Of a stretch of DNA of 64,000 bases, positions 32,992 to 40,719 are shown one piece after another; the stretch's first letter is position 1; every line of letters starts with the position of its first letter. The position numbers and the translations under genes were made by a program. The stretch spans positions 1-64,000 of the forward strand of contig DDTJ01000077.1 of NCBI GenBank assembly GCA_002344525.1. Direction: 5' to 3'. The stretch is from Akkermansiaceae bacterium UBA2367 (GTDB lineage: Bacteria; Verrucomicrobiota; Verrucomicrobiia; Verrucomicrobiales; DEV007). Below the pieces are notes generated by a model. It ran no database searches. It had not been told where the DNA came from and saw only the letters and a program-made list of their open reading frames with translations.

Positions 32992-34221
32992 TCACCCCAG
33001 CGTGTAGACGAACAAGCCCGACCGCAGCTTCGGCTCGAACCAAGTCGATTTCGGCGGCATGATCTCGCCAACGTCGGCGATGTCGATGAGTTGCTGCACC
33101 GTCGTCGGATACATCGAGAAGGCCACGGCCCAGTCGCCGCTGTCGACGCGCTTCTCCAACTCCGCCGTGCCGCGGATGCCGCCGATGAAGTCGATGCGCT
33201 CGTCGGTGCGCGGGTCGCCGATGCCGAGGAGGGGGCCGAGGATATGGTCCTGCAAAAAGGAGACGTCGAGGCGGTCCACGGGGTTGGCGGCGTCCGGCAT
33301 GGCCCATTGCAGGGTGTGCCATTGGCCCTCCAGATAGACGCAGACCGACTCGGAGCCCTCGGGGACTTTCCGCCCGTTCGAGTCGAGACGGAACTGGTCG
33401 ACGAGCTGTTTCAGGAAGCCAGCGGCGGAGAGGCCGTTGAGGTCTTTCACGACGCGGTTGTAGGGCAGGATCTTGAGCTGGCTCGCGGGGAACATCACGG
33501 CGAGGAACCAGTTGTAGTCCTCGCTGCCGTCGTGGTCCGGATTGGCCTCGCGGCGCTCTTTGCCGACGCGGGCGGCGCTAGCGCTGCGGTGGTGGCCGTC
33601 GGCGACGTAGGAGAGCGGCACCTCCCCGAGGGCGGCGAGGAGCGGCTGGGCCTCGCTTTCCGCAACGCGCCAGACGGTGTGCCCCACCCCGACGTCGTCG
33701 ATGAAGTCGATGGTCGACTCGTGCTCAGCCGACCAGCCGACGACGAAGGCGTCGATCGCAGCGGCGTCCTTGTAGGTGAGGAAGACGGGACCGGTGTTGG
33801 CGCTGAGCACGTCGGTAAGGCGGGTGCGGTCGTCCTCCTTCACCTTGCGGGTCTTCTCGTGCTTGCGGATGAGGTCGTTCTCGTAGTCCTCGATGTGGCA
33901 GGCGAGGGCGATGCCGGTCTGGGCGCGACCGTCCATGACTTGGCGGTAGAGATAGACGCAGGGCTCGGATTCGCGGACGAGGAAGCCCTCGCGCTGGAAC
34001 TTCTCGAAGTTGGCCTTGGCGTGGGCGTAGACCTCCGCGCTGTAGGGATCGGTCTCGGCAGGCAGCTCCAGCTCGGCCCGCTCGACGCGGAGGAAGCTGC
34101 GGGGATTGTCTCCGGCGAGGGCGCGGGCTTCCTCGGTGTTGATGACGTCGTAGGGCACCGAGGCCAGCGGGGCGGCGAGGCCGGGACCGGGGACGAGGGC
34201 GGGAAAGGCTTTCACTCTCAT
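32992..34221 (-). CDS. DUF1015 protein (SerK-like kinase family)
   Basis: A 409-residue DUF1015 protein. An archaeal member of this family (SerK) phosphorylates free serine using ADP; whether bacterial members do so is not certain. Family motifs are the N-terminal PYDVINTEEARALAGDNPRS, YLYRQVMDGRAQTGIALACH, IRKHEKTRKVKEDDRTRL, and the strongly conserved ADGHHRSASAARV (about 205-217). Also present is FLAVMFPASQLKILPYNRVV. In many genomes the gene sits by serA or serC, but here neither is adjacent. It is cytoplasmic, with no membrane segment, and is followed upstream by a region containing a large inverted repeat. Confidence 0.88.
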   Translation of the reverse strand: MRVKAFPALVPGPGLAAPLASVPYDVINTEEARALAGDNPRSFLRVERAELELPAETDPYSAEVYAHAKANFEKFQREGFLVRESEPCVYLYRQVMDGRAQTGIALACHIEDYENDLIRKHEKTRKVKEDDRTRLTDVLSANTGPVFLTYKDAAAIDAFVVGWSAEHESTIDFIDDVGVGHTVWRVAESEAQPLLAALGEVPLSYVADGHHRSASAARVGKERREANPDHDGSEDYNWFLAVMFPASQLKILPYNRVVKDLNGLSAAGFLKQLVDQFRLDSNGRKVPEGSESVCVYLEGQWHTLQWAMPDAANPVDRLDVSFLQDHILGPLLGIGDPRTDERIDFIGGIRGTAELEKRVDSGDWAVAFSMYPTTVQQLIDIADVGEIMPPKSTWFEPKLRSGLFVYTLG

Positions 34222-34336
34222 GGGGCGATGGGAAAAGGGGGTGTTCGGAGGTGGGACACACTGCTACACGCGAGCGGCGCGATCACAAGGGGGAAGGAAC
34301 CGGAATTCGGGGGTTAGGAGCCGCGTTGGAGGGGAA

Positions 34337-34424
34337 GGGCTGCCCACGGAAAACACGGAATTCCACGGAAAAGGATTCGGGAAGGAAACATTCCGTGAGT
34401 TTCTGTGGATTCCGTGGGCAGCCC
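34337..34424. repeat. Large hairpin built from ACGGAA repeats
   Basis: GGGCTGCCCACGGAA (34337-34351) is perfectly complementary to TTCCGTGGGCAGCCC (34410-34424). Inside lie more ACGGAA copies on the left and TTCCGTG (34391-34397) on the right. The structure lies between the start of the DUF1015 gene and the end of the nucleotidyltransferase pair; the rest of 34222-34488 shows no gene. Similar CCACGGAAAACACGGAA runs are, in my recollection, dispersed in related genomes. Confidence 0.55.
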
Positions 34425-34488
34425 CCTTCGACTGGAAGCCTCCACCATCTCCCGCACCGCCTCCGCGCTGGAAAAGCGCCCTCTTCGC

Positions 34489-34677
34489 TCAGTCTCCGGC
34501 CGCTTTCCGTATGCGCACCATCGGCTTTGCCGGTCCAGAAGGGCGGTTCACCCCGATGGCGCGGGTCGCGGCCACCATCTCTTCGAGCATGCGCAGCTTC
34601 TCACCCACCGGCAACATCGCGAGCTGCCGACTGCGCTCTTTCTTCCGGGCGAGAAGCTGTCGCATCGCATCGGTCAT
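34489..34677 (-). CDS. Small partner protein of the nucleotidyltransferase
   Basis: A 62-residue basic helical protein (MTDAMRQLLARKKERSRQLA then MLPVGEKLRMLEEMV and a terminal RPSGPAKPMVRIRKAAGD). It starts at ATG 34677, overlapping the stop of the nucleotidyltransferase gene as ATGA, so the two are coupled. The 'L-P-V-x-x-K-L-x-M-L-E-x-M' core recalls small partners of nucleotidyltransferase toxins. The type of module, and which member is toxic, cannot be decided from sequence. The open frame extends upstream to 34710 but the coupled start is more likely. Confidence 0.6.
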   Translation of the reverse strand: MTDAMRQLLARKKERSRQLAMLPVGEKLRMLEEMVAATRAIGVNRPSGPAKPMVRIRKAAGD

Positions 34678-35189
34678 GGTTCGAGGTAGTCGCGTTCGAA
34701 TTTTTGCCATTTCCCGACGAGGTCGTGGCGTCGCAGAATCGCTTCGAAGAGTTCCGTGTCAAGAACACCTGCCTCCACAAAACGGATCACCCGGTCATGG
34801 TCCCTAGGACGACCGACTTGCAGGCAGATAGCGGCGAGGTGTTCCGCGGTGAAAACCCGGGTGGAGATCCCGTTGACATCCCGCTCCACTGCTTGGGCGA
34901 GGGCTTCCTCCACCAAAGGCGTGGCCGGCGGCACAAACTCCACCGCCCACCCCTCGATGAGGATAAATTGACCTTCGGGAAGGTAGCCTCGTCCGGTCAA
35001 ATAATCGTAGATCGGCCCCAAGCTGAGCAACGAGCCGCCCGGTGAAGAAGGCAGCATCACAAAAACATCCACGTCCTTCGTCGTGATCGGTTCCAGCCAG
35101 AAAATGGCCCCCACCGCGCCGCCAATAGCATAGCGGCCGATGATCCCATCAGTCTCCATGTCGTTGATGACGGCGAAGATTTTTTCCAC
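34674..35189 (-). CDS. AbiEii/DUF6036-like nucleotidyltransferase
   Basis: A 171-residue protein with a minimal nucleotidyltransferase fold. YAIGGAVGAIFWLEPITTKD then VDVFVMLP (about 20-47) matches the 'A-I-G-G-x-A ... T-x-D-V-D-V' pattern, where paired aspartates bind metal. A later LIEGWAVEFVPP strand carries a further conserved acidic position. The C-terminal helices include TAEHLAAICLQVGRPRDHDR and VGKWQKFERDYLEP. It begins with GTG 35189; no in-frame ATG upstream gives a better start. Together with the overlapping small gene it forms a toxin-antitoxin-like pair, possibly related to the decayed one at 24.6-24.95 kb. Confidence 0.7.
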   Translation of the reverse strand: MEKIFAVINDMETDGIIGRYAIGGAVGAIFWLEPITTKDVDVFVMLPSSPGGSLLSLGPIYDYLTGRGYLPEGQFILIEGWAVEFVPPATPLVEEALAQAVERDVNGISTRVFTAEHLAAICLQVGRPRDHDRVIRFVEAGVLDTELFEAILRRHDLVGKWQKFERDYLEP

Positions 35190-35252
35190 GAGCCATTGTA
35201 GCTCCTTTTGAAACGGACCGAAAGGCTTGAACGGGTCCGTCGGAGCGAATCT

Positions 35253-35942
35253 TCACCCCAACAGCTCCCGCACCGCCTCCGCATCGACCTCGGCCAGCGA
35301 ATCGACGATGCGGGCGGCACCGCTGGTCTCGAAGCTTTCGCGGGGATGCGTCGTGGTCACGGCGAGGGCTTTCATTCCTCCGGCGAGGGCGGCCTCGATG
35401 CCGACGTGGGCGTCCTCGACGACGAGGCAACGGACCGGTTCGCGGGCGATCTTGCGGGCGGCTTCGAGGAAGACGTCGGGATGCGGCTTGCCGCGCGTCA
35501 CATCCTCGGCCCCGGTGTAGTGCGGGCCGAAGAAGCGGGCCAAACCCGTCGCCGCGAAGCAGACTTCGATGTTCTTCCGAGAGGTCGAGGAGCCGAGCGA
35601 GACCGGCACCCCGGCGGACGCGAGAGATTCCAGCAGGGCGACGACGCCGGGGAGCGGCTCGATCCCGTCGGCGGCGAGGAGTTCGCGGTAGAACTCCTCC
35701 TTGCGCTCGCCGAGGGCGTGGATGGTCGCGTGGTCGTCGGGAGCGGTCCAGCCGAAGACGTGGGGGATGGCCATGACGTTGCGCATCCCGAAGGACTCCT
35801 TGAATTGCACCTTCGTCAGCGGTTTGCCAGCCTCTTCGGCGAGGAGGAACCAGCTTCGCTCGTGCTGGTCGTGCGAGTCGATGAGGACGCCGTCGAGATC
35901 GAAGACGACGCCGATGTCGGAGAAGGAAAGGAGGCCGGGCAT
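35253..35942 (-). CDS. HAD-family phosphatase, phosphoglucomutase-like
   Basis: A 229-residue haloacid dehalogenase-superfamily enzyme of the beta-phosphoglucomutase/phosphoglycolate phosphatase type. The nucleophile motif is VVFDLDGVLIDSHD (about 12-25). Motif II is VSLGSSTSRKN and the Lys of motif III is in GKPHPDVF. Motif IV is CLVVEDAHVGIEAALAGGM. A helical cap follows motif I. This set predicts a phosphatase or phosphomutase acting on a sugar phosphate; the exact substrate is not decidable. It has no signal sequence. It is transcribed divergently from vapBC. Confidence 0.9.
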   Translation of the reverse strand: MPGLLSFSDIGVVFDLDGVLIDSHDQHERSWFLLAEEAGKPLTKVQFKESFGMRNVMAIPHVFGWTAPDDHATIHALGERKEEFYRELLAADGIEPLPGVVALLESLASAGVPVSLGSSTSRKNIEVCFAATGLARFFGPHYTGAEDVTRGKPHPDVFLEAARKIAREPVRCLVVEDAHVGIEAALAGGMKALAVTTTHPRESFETSGAARIVDSLAEVDAEAVRELLG

Positions 35943-36016
35943 GGCGACGGACTATCGCGCGGACCCGCCAAAGGGCAAGGAGAGCGGAAAAAACACAGCA
36001 CTGATCAAGAAAACAC

Positions 36017-36045
36017 TTGCGTTCCGGCTCGTATGCCCATATTTA
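36017..36045 (+). promoter_or_regulatory. Promoter of vapBC
   Basis: TTGCGT (36017-36022), 17 bases, TATTTA (36040-36045), then only seven bases to the ATG at 36053. Two CCATAT boxes (36037-36042 and 36049-36054) flank the -10 region 12 bases apart, a possible VapB operator. The transcript would be almost leaderless. Confidence 0.5.
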
Positions 36046-36052
36046 CGGCCAT

Positions 36053-36331
36053 ATGAAGACAACGATCGAGATCGACGAGGTCAAGCTGGAGCGGATCATG
36101 AAGATGACCGGCATCGGCACCATGAAGGAGGCCGTGGACTGGTCCTTGAACGAGGCCCTGCGCATCGCGACGATCAACCGCGTCATGGAGGAGCCTTGGA
36201 CTCCCGAGGAGGCGCGGTCGGCGGTGGATCCCGCCTACGATCTCATCGCCATCCGCCACAGCAGGGTGCCCGTCTCCTACGTGGAGGGCAAACGCGGCAG
36301 GAAACCCCGGTCCAAAAAGGCGGATTCATGA
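36053..36331 (+). CDS. vapB: VapB-type antitoxin
   Basis: A 92-residue antitoxin. Its N-terminus MKTTIEIDEVKLERIMKMTG then TMKEAVDWSLNEALR is a ribbon-helix-helix of the VapB/DUF2191 kind ('T-I-x-I-D-x-x-L-... T-x-x-x-A-V-x-x-A-L'). The C-terminal half would wrap the toxin, and the last residues are very basic (GKRGRKPRSKKADS), which is unusual for a neutralising tail and may add DNA contact. The start ATG 36053 sits just behind the promoter; the open frame reaches back to 36017 but overlaps the -35 box. It is coupled to the PIN toxin by an ATGA overlap. Confidence 0.85.
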   Translation: MKTTIEIDEVKLERIMKMTGIGTMKEAVDWSLNEALRIATINRVMEEPWTPEEARSAVDPAYDLIAIRHSRVPVSYVEGKRGRKPRSKKADS

Positions 36332-36729
36332 AGGAGACCGCCTGCCTCGTCGATTCGGCGGCCTACATCGATCTTATGCGTGCGGGCGAGGATCCCCGGC
36401 AGGTCCTCTCCCCCCTGCTGCGGTCCGGCCGCCTCTACAACTGCGGCGTCGTCCGTGCCGAGGTCCTGCGCGGCATCCGCATCGAGAAGCACTACTCGCA
36501 GATGGAGCAGTTCTTCGACATCGTCCCGGAGATCCCCACCGACGCGCGCCTGTGGCGGAGCGTTAGCCAACTGGGATGGGAACTTGGTCGCAAGGGCAAA
36601 TGGCCTCCGGTCACCGATCTCGCCATCGCCGCCGCCGCGCTGCGCGTGCGGGCGACGCTCGTTTCGCCGGACGCCCATTTCCGGGACGTGCCGGGGCTGA
36701 AGGTGGTCCGGTCGCCGGGCGACCTGTGA
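36328..36729 (+). CDS. vapC: VapC-type PIN-domain RNase toxin
   Basis: A 133-residue PIN-domain ribonuclease, the toxin of a VapBC module. The acidic active-site positions are present: the first Asp in CLVDSAAYIDLMR (about 9), a Glu in VVRAEVLRGI (about 45), and Asp in PPVTDLAIAAAAL (about 97) with a further Asp in LVSPDAHFRDVPGLKVV. The likely target is tRNA or rRNA, as for other VapC proteins. It is complete, unlike the two PIN remnants at 6.6 and 7.9 kb. It overlaps vapB by four bases. Confidence 0.88.
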   Translation: MKETACLVDSAAYIDLMRAGEDPRQVLSPLLRSGRLYNCGVVRAEVLRGIRIEKHYSQMEQFFDIVPEIPTDARLWRSVSQLGWELGRKGKWPPVTDLAIAAAALRVRATLVSPDAHFRDVPGLKVVRSPGDL

Positions 36730-36765
36730 CTGCGGCGCAGAGATATTCCACCTTTCCAACTAATT

Positions 36766-36795
36766 TTGGCAAAGGCCGCGCCCTTGCGCTACGAT
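36766..36795 (+). promoter_or_regulatory. Promoter of the peptide-type ABC operon
   Basis: TTGGCA (36766-36771), 18 bases, TACGAT (36790-36795). The ATG at 36802 is six bases after the -10 box, so the first gene would be read from a leaderless mRNA. The -35 hexamer is the same as that of truA. Confidence 0.5.
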
Positions 36796-36801
36796 CCGGC
36801 G

Positions 36802-38874
36802 ATGTTCTGGCTGCGCTGGGTCTTCTTTTCGTCGCCGCTCTGGCTGGGCTTTGCGGGGGCTTGGCTCTTCCGCACGGTGGCGGAGTTCCATCTCGTGAGC
36901 GAGTCCGACGCGCTGGTCCATGCGATCAACCAACCCGTGGGCTGGCTGACGCCCCTCACCCCGGTGGACGGGATCGACGGGGAGATCGCGGACCTGATTT
37001 TCGAACCGCTCCTGCGCCGCGATGGAAACCTGAACCTGCGTCCCAACCTGATCGAACGCTGGACCTCGCGCACCGTCGTCACGATCCGCTGCGAGAGCGA
37101 GGAGGCGGCGGGCGAGGCGGAGGCCCGCATCCGCGCCGGGGAAGCCCCCGCGAAAGGTCCTCGACCCATCGCTTTGGAACGGACCGGGGACGTCCTCACC
37201 GCCGCCTTCGAAGGAGCCGCGCCGGACCTCGAAACGCCCCTGCTGGAGGGCTTGCCGGGCGAATTGCTCGCCGACGACACTTTGGTCCGGGTGACGGCGG
37301 AGCATTCGGTCGACGACTTGATCGGGGCTTGGCTGAAGGTCTCGGTGGAAAAAGCGCCGCTGCGCCTGCTGGAGTTCTCCGGCGACCGCGAAGCGAACCT
37401 CTTCGTGCGCGGGGACACGGAGCGCCTCCTGAAGGAACTGCGCCTCTACCTCGACGCGAACCCCTCCACCTCTCCGGCGCTGGAGATCCTCGGGCGCCGC
37501 AGCCATACGCTCGCGCGGGAAACGCTCCTCGACCTGCGCACGGACGCGGTCTGGCACGACGGACACCCCTTCACCGCGCAGGACGTGGCCTTTTCCTACG
37601 AGACCTTGACCCGTCCCGGCTCCCCGCTACCGCTGGCGGGCGGCTTCGCTTTCGTCGAATCCGTCGAGACGACCTCTCCCCATCGGCTCCGCGTCCGCTG
37701 CCGCGAGGCTCCGGCGACGATGCTGGAAAGCTGGGAGAAGCTCCCCGTCCTGCCCGCCCATCTCCTTGCCGGGGCGGGCGGCCCCGCCGCCTACGAGGCC
37801 TACGCCGCGCATCCCGTCGGCCTCGGCCCCTACCGCTTGGAACGCCGTCGCACCGACGGGGGCGTCGAACTGGTCGCGCACGCGGGCTACCACGCGGGCG
37901 CGCCGAAGGAGCCGAGGCTGCGCTACCGCCACTTCGCCTCGCTCGAATCCATCCTCCTCGCTCTGCGCACCGGGTCGCTCGACGGGATCGAGCCGGACGA
38001 GCGTTTCACCGAATGGACCTCGCGCCATCCCGGCCACGTCGAGACGGTCCGCGATGTGCCAAGGTTCCAGCACTTCGTGGTGTGGAACCTCGACCGCCCC
38101 CCCTTCGACCGGACTCCGGTGCGCCAAGCCCTCGCCCGCGCCGCCGATCCGGCATCGATCCTGCGCGACACGGCCGCGGAGTTCCAGACTCCGGTGGCGA
38201 GCCTCTTTTTTCCCGGTCTGCCCCATGTGGCCGAGCCGATGCTGCTGCCCCTGCACGATCCGCGCGGGGCGGAGAACCTGCTGGAAAAGGAGGGCTACGC
38301 CCGCGACGCGGAGAGCGGACGACGCAAGGATGAAGAGGGTCGGACGCTCGGCTTCACCCTCTTGGTGAACGAGGCCAACGCCGAACATCGCCGCCTCGCC
38401 ACCGCCCTCGCCGAGCAATGGGCCGCGGTCGGGATCGAGGCGAAGGTGGAGCCGCTGCCTTGGGAGGAGTTGCTCTCGCGCCGCCTCGCGCCGCGCGAAT
38501 TCGACGCCGCCTTGCTGAGTTGGGCGATCCCCTTCGGCCTCGACCGTCGCGAGGTCTGGCATTCCTCGGCGGCGGGGCCGGGCGGGGGAAACCTCGGCGG
38601 ACTGCGCGACGCGGAGGTCGACGCCCTCCTCGACCGGCTCCGCGACGAAGCCGATCCGGCGAAGGTCGCGGAGACCACCGCCGCCCTGCAACGCGCCATC
38701 GCCGCGCTCCAACCCTGCCTCTTCGTCTGCGATTCGGGGCGAATCGTGACCTTGCGCACGGATGCGCTGGAGATGCGACCGCCCGGCGCGGAAAGTCCCT
38801 CACCCCTCGCCCTCGGCAAGGGCGGGTTGAAAGCCGCGCGTCCTTGGTGGATCAGGAAACAGGCTGCGCCGTAG
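36802..38874 (+). CDS. Membrane-anchored peptide-type solute-binding protein
   Basis: A 690-residue family 5 extracellular solute-binding protein (peptide/nickel type), anchored by one N-terminal transmembrane helix (about 3-25) rather than a lipobox. The SBP start is recognisable at about 40-85 (INQPVGWLTPL, then IADLIFEPLLRRDGNLNLRP). About 150 residues of unfamiliar sequence follow before the standard fold resumes with LRTDAVWHDGHPFTAQDVAFSY near 250. The hinge and second lobe continue through HPVGLGPYRLERR, HFVVWNLDRPPFDRTPVRQAL and AEQWAAVGIEAKVEP. The insertion makes it longer than DppA or OppA. Two permeases and one ATPase follow in the same operon. The ligand is unknown. Confidence 0.85.
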   Translation: MFWLRWVFFSSPLWLGFAGAWLFRTVAEFHLVSESDALVHAINQPVGWLTPLTPVDGIDGEIADLIFEPLLRRDGNLNLRPNLIERWTSRTVVTIRCESEEAAGEAEARIRAGEAPAKGPRPIALERTGDVLTAAFEGAAPDLETPLLEGLPGELLADDTLVRVTAEHSVDDLIGAWLKVSVEKAPLRLLEFSGDREANLFVRGDTERLLKELRLYLDANPSTSPALEILGRRSHTLARETLLDLRTDAVWHDGHPFTAQDVAFSYETLTRPGSPLPLAGGFAFVESVETTSPHRLRVRCREAPATMLESWEKLPVLPAHLLAGAGGPAAYEAYAAHPVGLGPYRLERRRTDGGVELVAHAGYHAGAPKEPRLRYRHFASLESILLALRTGSLDGIEPDERFTEWTSRHPGHVETVRDVPRFQHFVVWNLDRPPFDRTPVRQALARAADPASILRDTAAEFQTPVASLFFPGLPHVAEPMLLPLHDPRGAENLLEKEGYARDAESGRRKDEEGRTLGFTLLVNEANAEHRRLATALAEQWAAVGIEAKVEPLPWEELLSRRLAPREFDAALLSWAIPFGLDRREVWHSSAAGPGGGNLGGLRDAEVDALLDRLRDEADPAKVAETTAALQRAIAALQPCLFVCDSGRIVTLRTDALEMRPPGAESPSPLALGKGGLKAARPWWIRKQAAP

Positions 38875-38879
38875 TGGAA

Positions 38880-38910
38880 AATCCGAAACTCTAAATCCGA
38901 AATCCGAAGG
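38880..38910 (+). repeat. AATCCGAAAT-type short repeat
   Basis: Tandem variants of AATCCGAAA (38880 onward, with ACTCTAAATCCG and AAATCCGAAGG) follow the stop of the solute-binding protein gene. The same repeat in opposite orientation ends the SbcC-like gene at 20145-20178. Confidence 0.6.
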
Positions 38911-38949
38911 CAAAAAAATCAGCGAAGATCAGCCAAATCAGCGGTCCCA
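38911..38949 (+). repeat. AATCAGCG-type short repeat, copy 1
   Basis: The sequence contains AAAAAAATCAGCGAAGATC, then AGCCAAATCAGCGGTCCC. It matches a second copy at 45738-45777 with three differences, and each lies a short distance before a start codon. It is joined directly to the AATCCGAAAT repeat. Confidence 0.65.
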
Positions 38950-38973
38950 AATCCCCCATAACCTCAGCGGTCC

Positions 38974-39828
38974 ATGATCCGCCATTTCCTCCAGCGCCTT
39001 CTCGTCGCCACGATCCGCTTCGCCGCGGCGGGGATCGCGCTGCTCGCGCTGGTGGAGTTCTCCTTCGTGGTCCCCGGCGGGTCCGGCCACCATGTCTGGC
39101 AGGTCGAATCCTACGGCCTCGTCCCTCCCGAACTGGCTCCCCGTCCGCTCGCTTGGGGGGAACTGCTTCGCGAACGTGGATCAGCGACGGGGCGCGTCCT
39201 CTTCCTCGTGGTTCCGACCGTCCTCCTTGTCGGCTACGGCTGGGGCATCCTCGGGGCGAGGCTGCGCCGCTACCGCGTCGCCTCCCTCCTCGCCGCGCCC
39301 TTCGCCGCCTTCGCTTGCACGCCGGGCTTTTGGTTCGTCGGGCTGGTGGCGATCTACTCGTATTTCCACTGGCAGCGCCCTGGCTTCGCCGGGGACCTCG
39401 TCGTGGAGCGCGGCCCCGACCTCCTCGCGTGGTGGAACGCGGCGGTCGTGGCCCTGCCCGTGGCGGCGGCGGGAATCGCCTGGCAGATCCGAGCGGTCGC
39501 GGCGGTGCTGGAACGCGAGACCGCCCGGCCTTGGACGCGCGGGCTCTTCGTCGCGGGAGCGAACAACGAGGAGATTTTCTACGGCCATGCCCTCCGCCGC
39601 GCCGTGCCCGCCCTCGCCACCCTTGCGGACCGCCCTCTGCCCGCCCTCCTCGGTGGGCTCGTCGTGCTGGAGCCCGCCTTCCGCTATCCGGGGATGGGGT
39701 CGCTCCTCGTCGAGTCGATCCGGCTCGGTAGCTATCCCGGCGTCCTCCTCGCCTCGCTTTCCTTCGCCGCCCTCGCGACGCTTGCGACCTTCCTGCGCGA
39801 ACTCGCCGTCCCGCCGCCCGCCGCATGA
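38974..39828 (+). CDS. Peptide-type ABC importer permease (DppB-like)
   Basis: A 284-residue inner-membrane permease with about six hydrophobic helices. The C-terminal half follows the DppB pattern: a coupling-helix (EAA) loop in GLFVAGANNEEIFYGHALRRAVPAL, read here in two parts around residues 190-215, and the terminal LLGGLVVLEPAFRYPGMGSLL. The N-terminal periplasmic region is shorter than usual. It follows the binding protein after a 99-base gap containing two repeat families, so expression may rely on read-through or an internal promoter. It overlaps the second permease by four bases. Confidence 0.85.
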   Translation: MIRHFLQRLLVATIRFAAAGIALLALVEFSFVVPGGSGHHVWQVESYGLVPPELAPRPLAWGELLRERGSATGRVLFLVVPTVLLVGYGWGILGARLRRYRVASLLAAPFAAFACTPGFWFVGLVAIYSYFHWQRPGFAGDLVVERGPDLLAWWNAAVVALPVAAAGIAWQIRAVAAVLERETARPWTRGLFVAGANNEEIFYGHALRRAVPALATLADRPLPALLGGLVVLEPAFRYPGMGSLLVESIRLGSYPGVLLASLSFAALATLATFLRELAVPPPAA

Positions 39829-40718
39829 ACGCGAACCGCCGCCAATCCAAACCCGCGCGAGCCCTGCTCCATCTCGCCGCCCGCCTCCGGCGGATGCGGC
39901 GGGCGCTGCTGCTGGCGATCCCCTACCTGCTCCTCCTCGGCTGGCTCCTCTCGGGCGGAGGCAAGGGCGACCTGCGGCCCGACGAGCTCTACGCGGCTCG
40001 CGAAACGCCAGTTTGGAAAGCGCCCGACCGCGAGCACTGGTTCGGCACGACGGCGGGCGGGGCCGACCTCTTCGAGTTGAGCCGCCGCGCCATGGCCGGC
40101 TCCGTCTCCGTCGCGGTCCTGGCCGTCTCGCTCGGGATCGGCCTCGCCCTGCTCGCAGTGTCGCTCTCCGTCTTCGACGAGCGCGAGAGCCGCTTCGACT
40201 GGATCGACCGTCTCGCCCGCGCCTTGGGAGCTATCCCCGGCCTAGTCGCCCTCGCGATCCTGACGGGCGGCGGAGGAGGAGGGCTCGGCCTCGTCATCGC
40301 GGGCCTCGCCATGGTTGTGGCTCTGCCCCTCTGCCCGGTCCTGACCGCTTGGTTCCGCGAGGGCGAGGCGGGATTCGACATCCTCGCCGCCGGCGTCGCC
40401 GGACTCTCCCGGCGCGAGATCGTGCTCGGACGCGTCCTCCCCCCGGTGCTGCGACGGTTGCCCGGCGTCTTCGCCGCGCTCGTGCCCGCCGCCGTGCTCG
40501 CGGAAATGGCCCTCTCCTTCCTCGGCTTCGCCGGGGGACGGCTCAGCGTCGGCGCGATGGTGGCGCGGGGGCAGGACTACCTCATCGAAGCGCCGTGGAT
40601 GGCGATCTATCCCGGCCTTTTCGCCACCGCCGTCGTCCTCGTCCTCTCCCTCCTCGGCTGGCGGGTCTCGGTGGCCCTGCGCACCGGACCGCTCCCGCTC
40701 GTCCTCCAGTCACCCTGA
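39825..40718 (+). CDS. Peptide-type ABC importer permease (DppC-like)
   Basis: A 297-residue permease with an N-terminal cytoplasmic tail (NRRQSKPARALLHLAARLRR) and six hydrophobic segments. The early PDREHWFGTTAGGADLFELS is the DppC 'H-x-x-G-T-D-x-x-G-R-D' region in altered form. The coupling loop FDILAAGVAGLSRREIVLGR then VLPPVLRRLP is well kept, as is the terminal AEMALSFLGFAGG. The gene starts inside the stop of the first permease (ATGA) and ends one base before the ATPase gene, so the three are translationally linked. Confidence 0.85.
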   Translation: MNANRRQSKPARALLHLAARLRRMRRALLLAIPYLLLLGWLLSGGGKGDLRPDELYAARETPVWKAPDREHWFGTTAGGADLFELSRRAMAGSVSVAVLAVSLGIGLALLAVSLSVFDERESRFDWIDRLARALGAIPGLVALAILTGGGGGGLGLVIAGLAMVVALPLCPVLTAWFREGEAGFDILAAGVAGLSRREIVLGRVLPPVLRRLPGVFAALVPAAVLAEMALSFLGFAGGRLSVGAMVARGQDYLIEAPWMAIYPGLFATAVVLVLSLLGWRVSVALRTGPLPLVLQSP

Positions 40719-40719
40719 C

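Noticed and set aside
30662..33322. Minus-strand extension of the cutA frame to about 1000 codons
   Set aside because: Only the last 120 codons match CutA. The rest is antisense to the FAD oxidoreductase.
34222..34488. CRISPR-like array
   Set aside because: The ACGGAA units are short, irregular and part of one inverted repeat. No regular spacers or cas genes exist.
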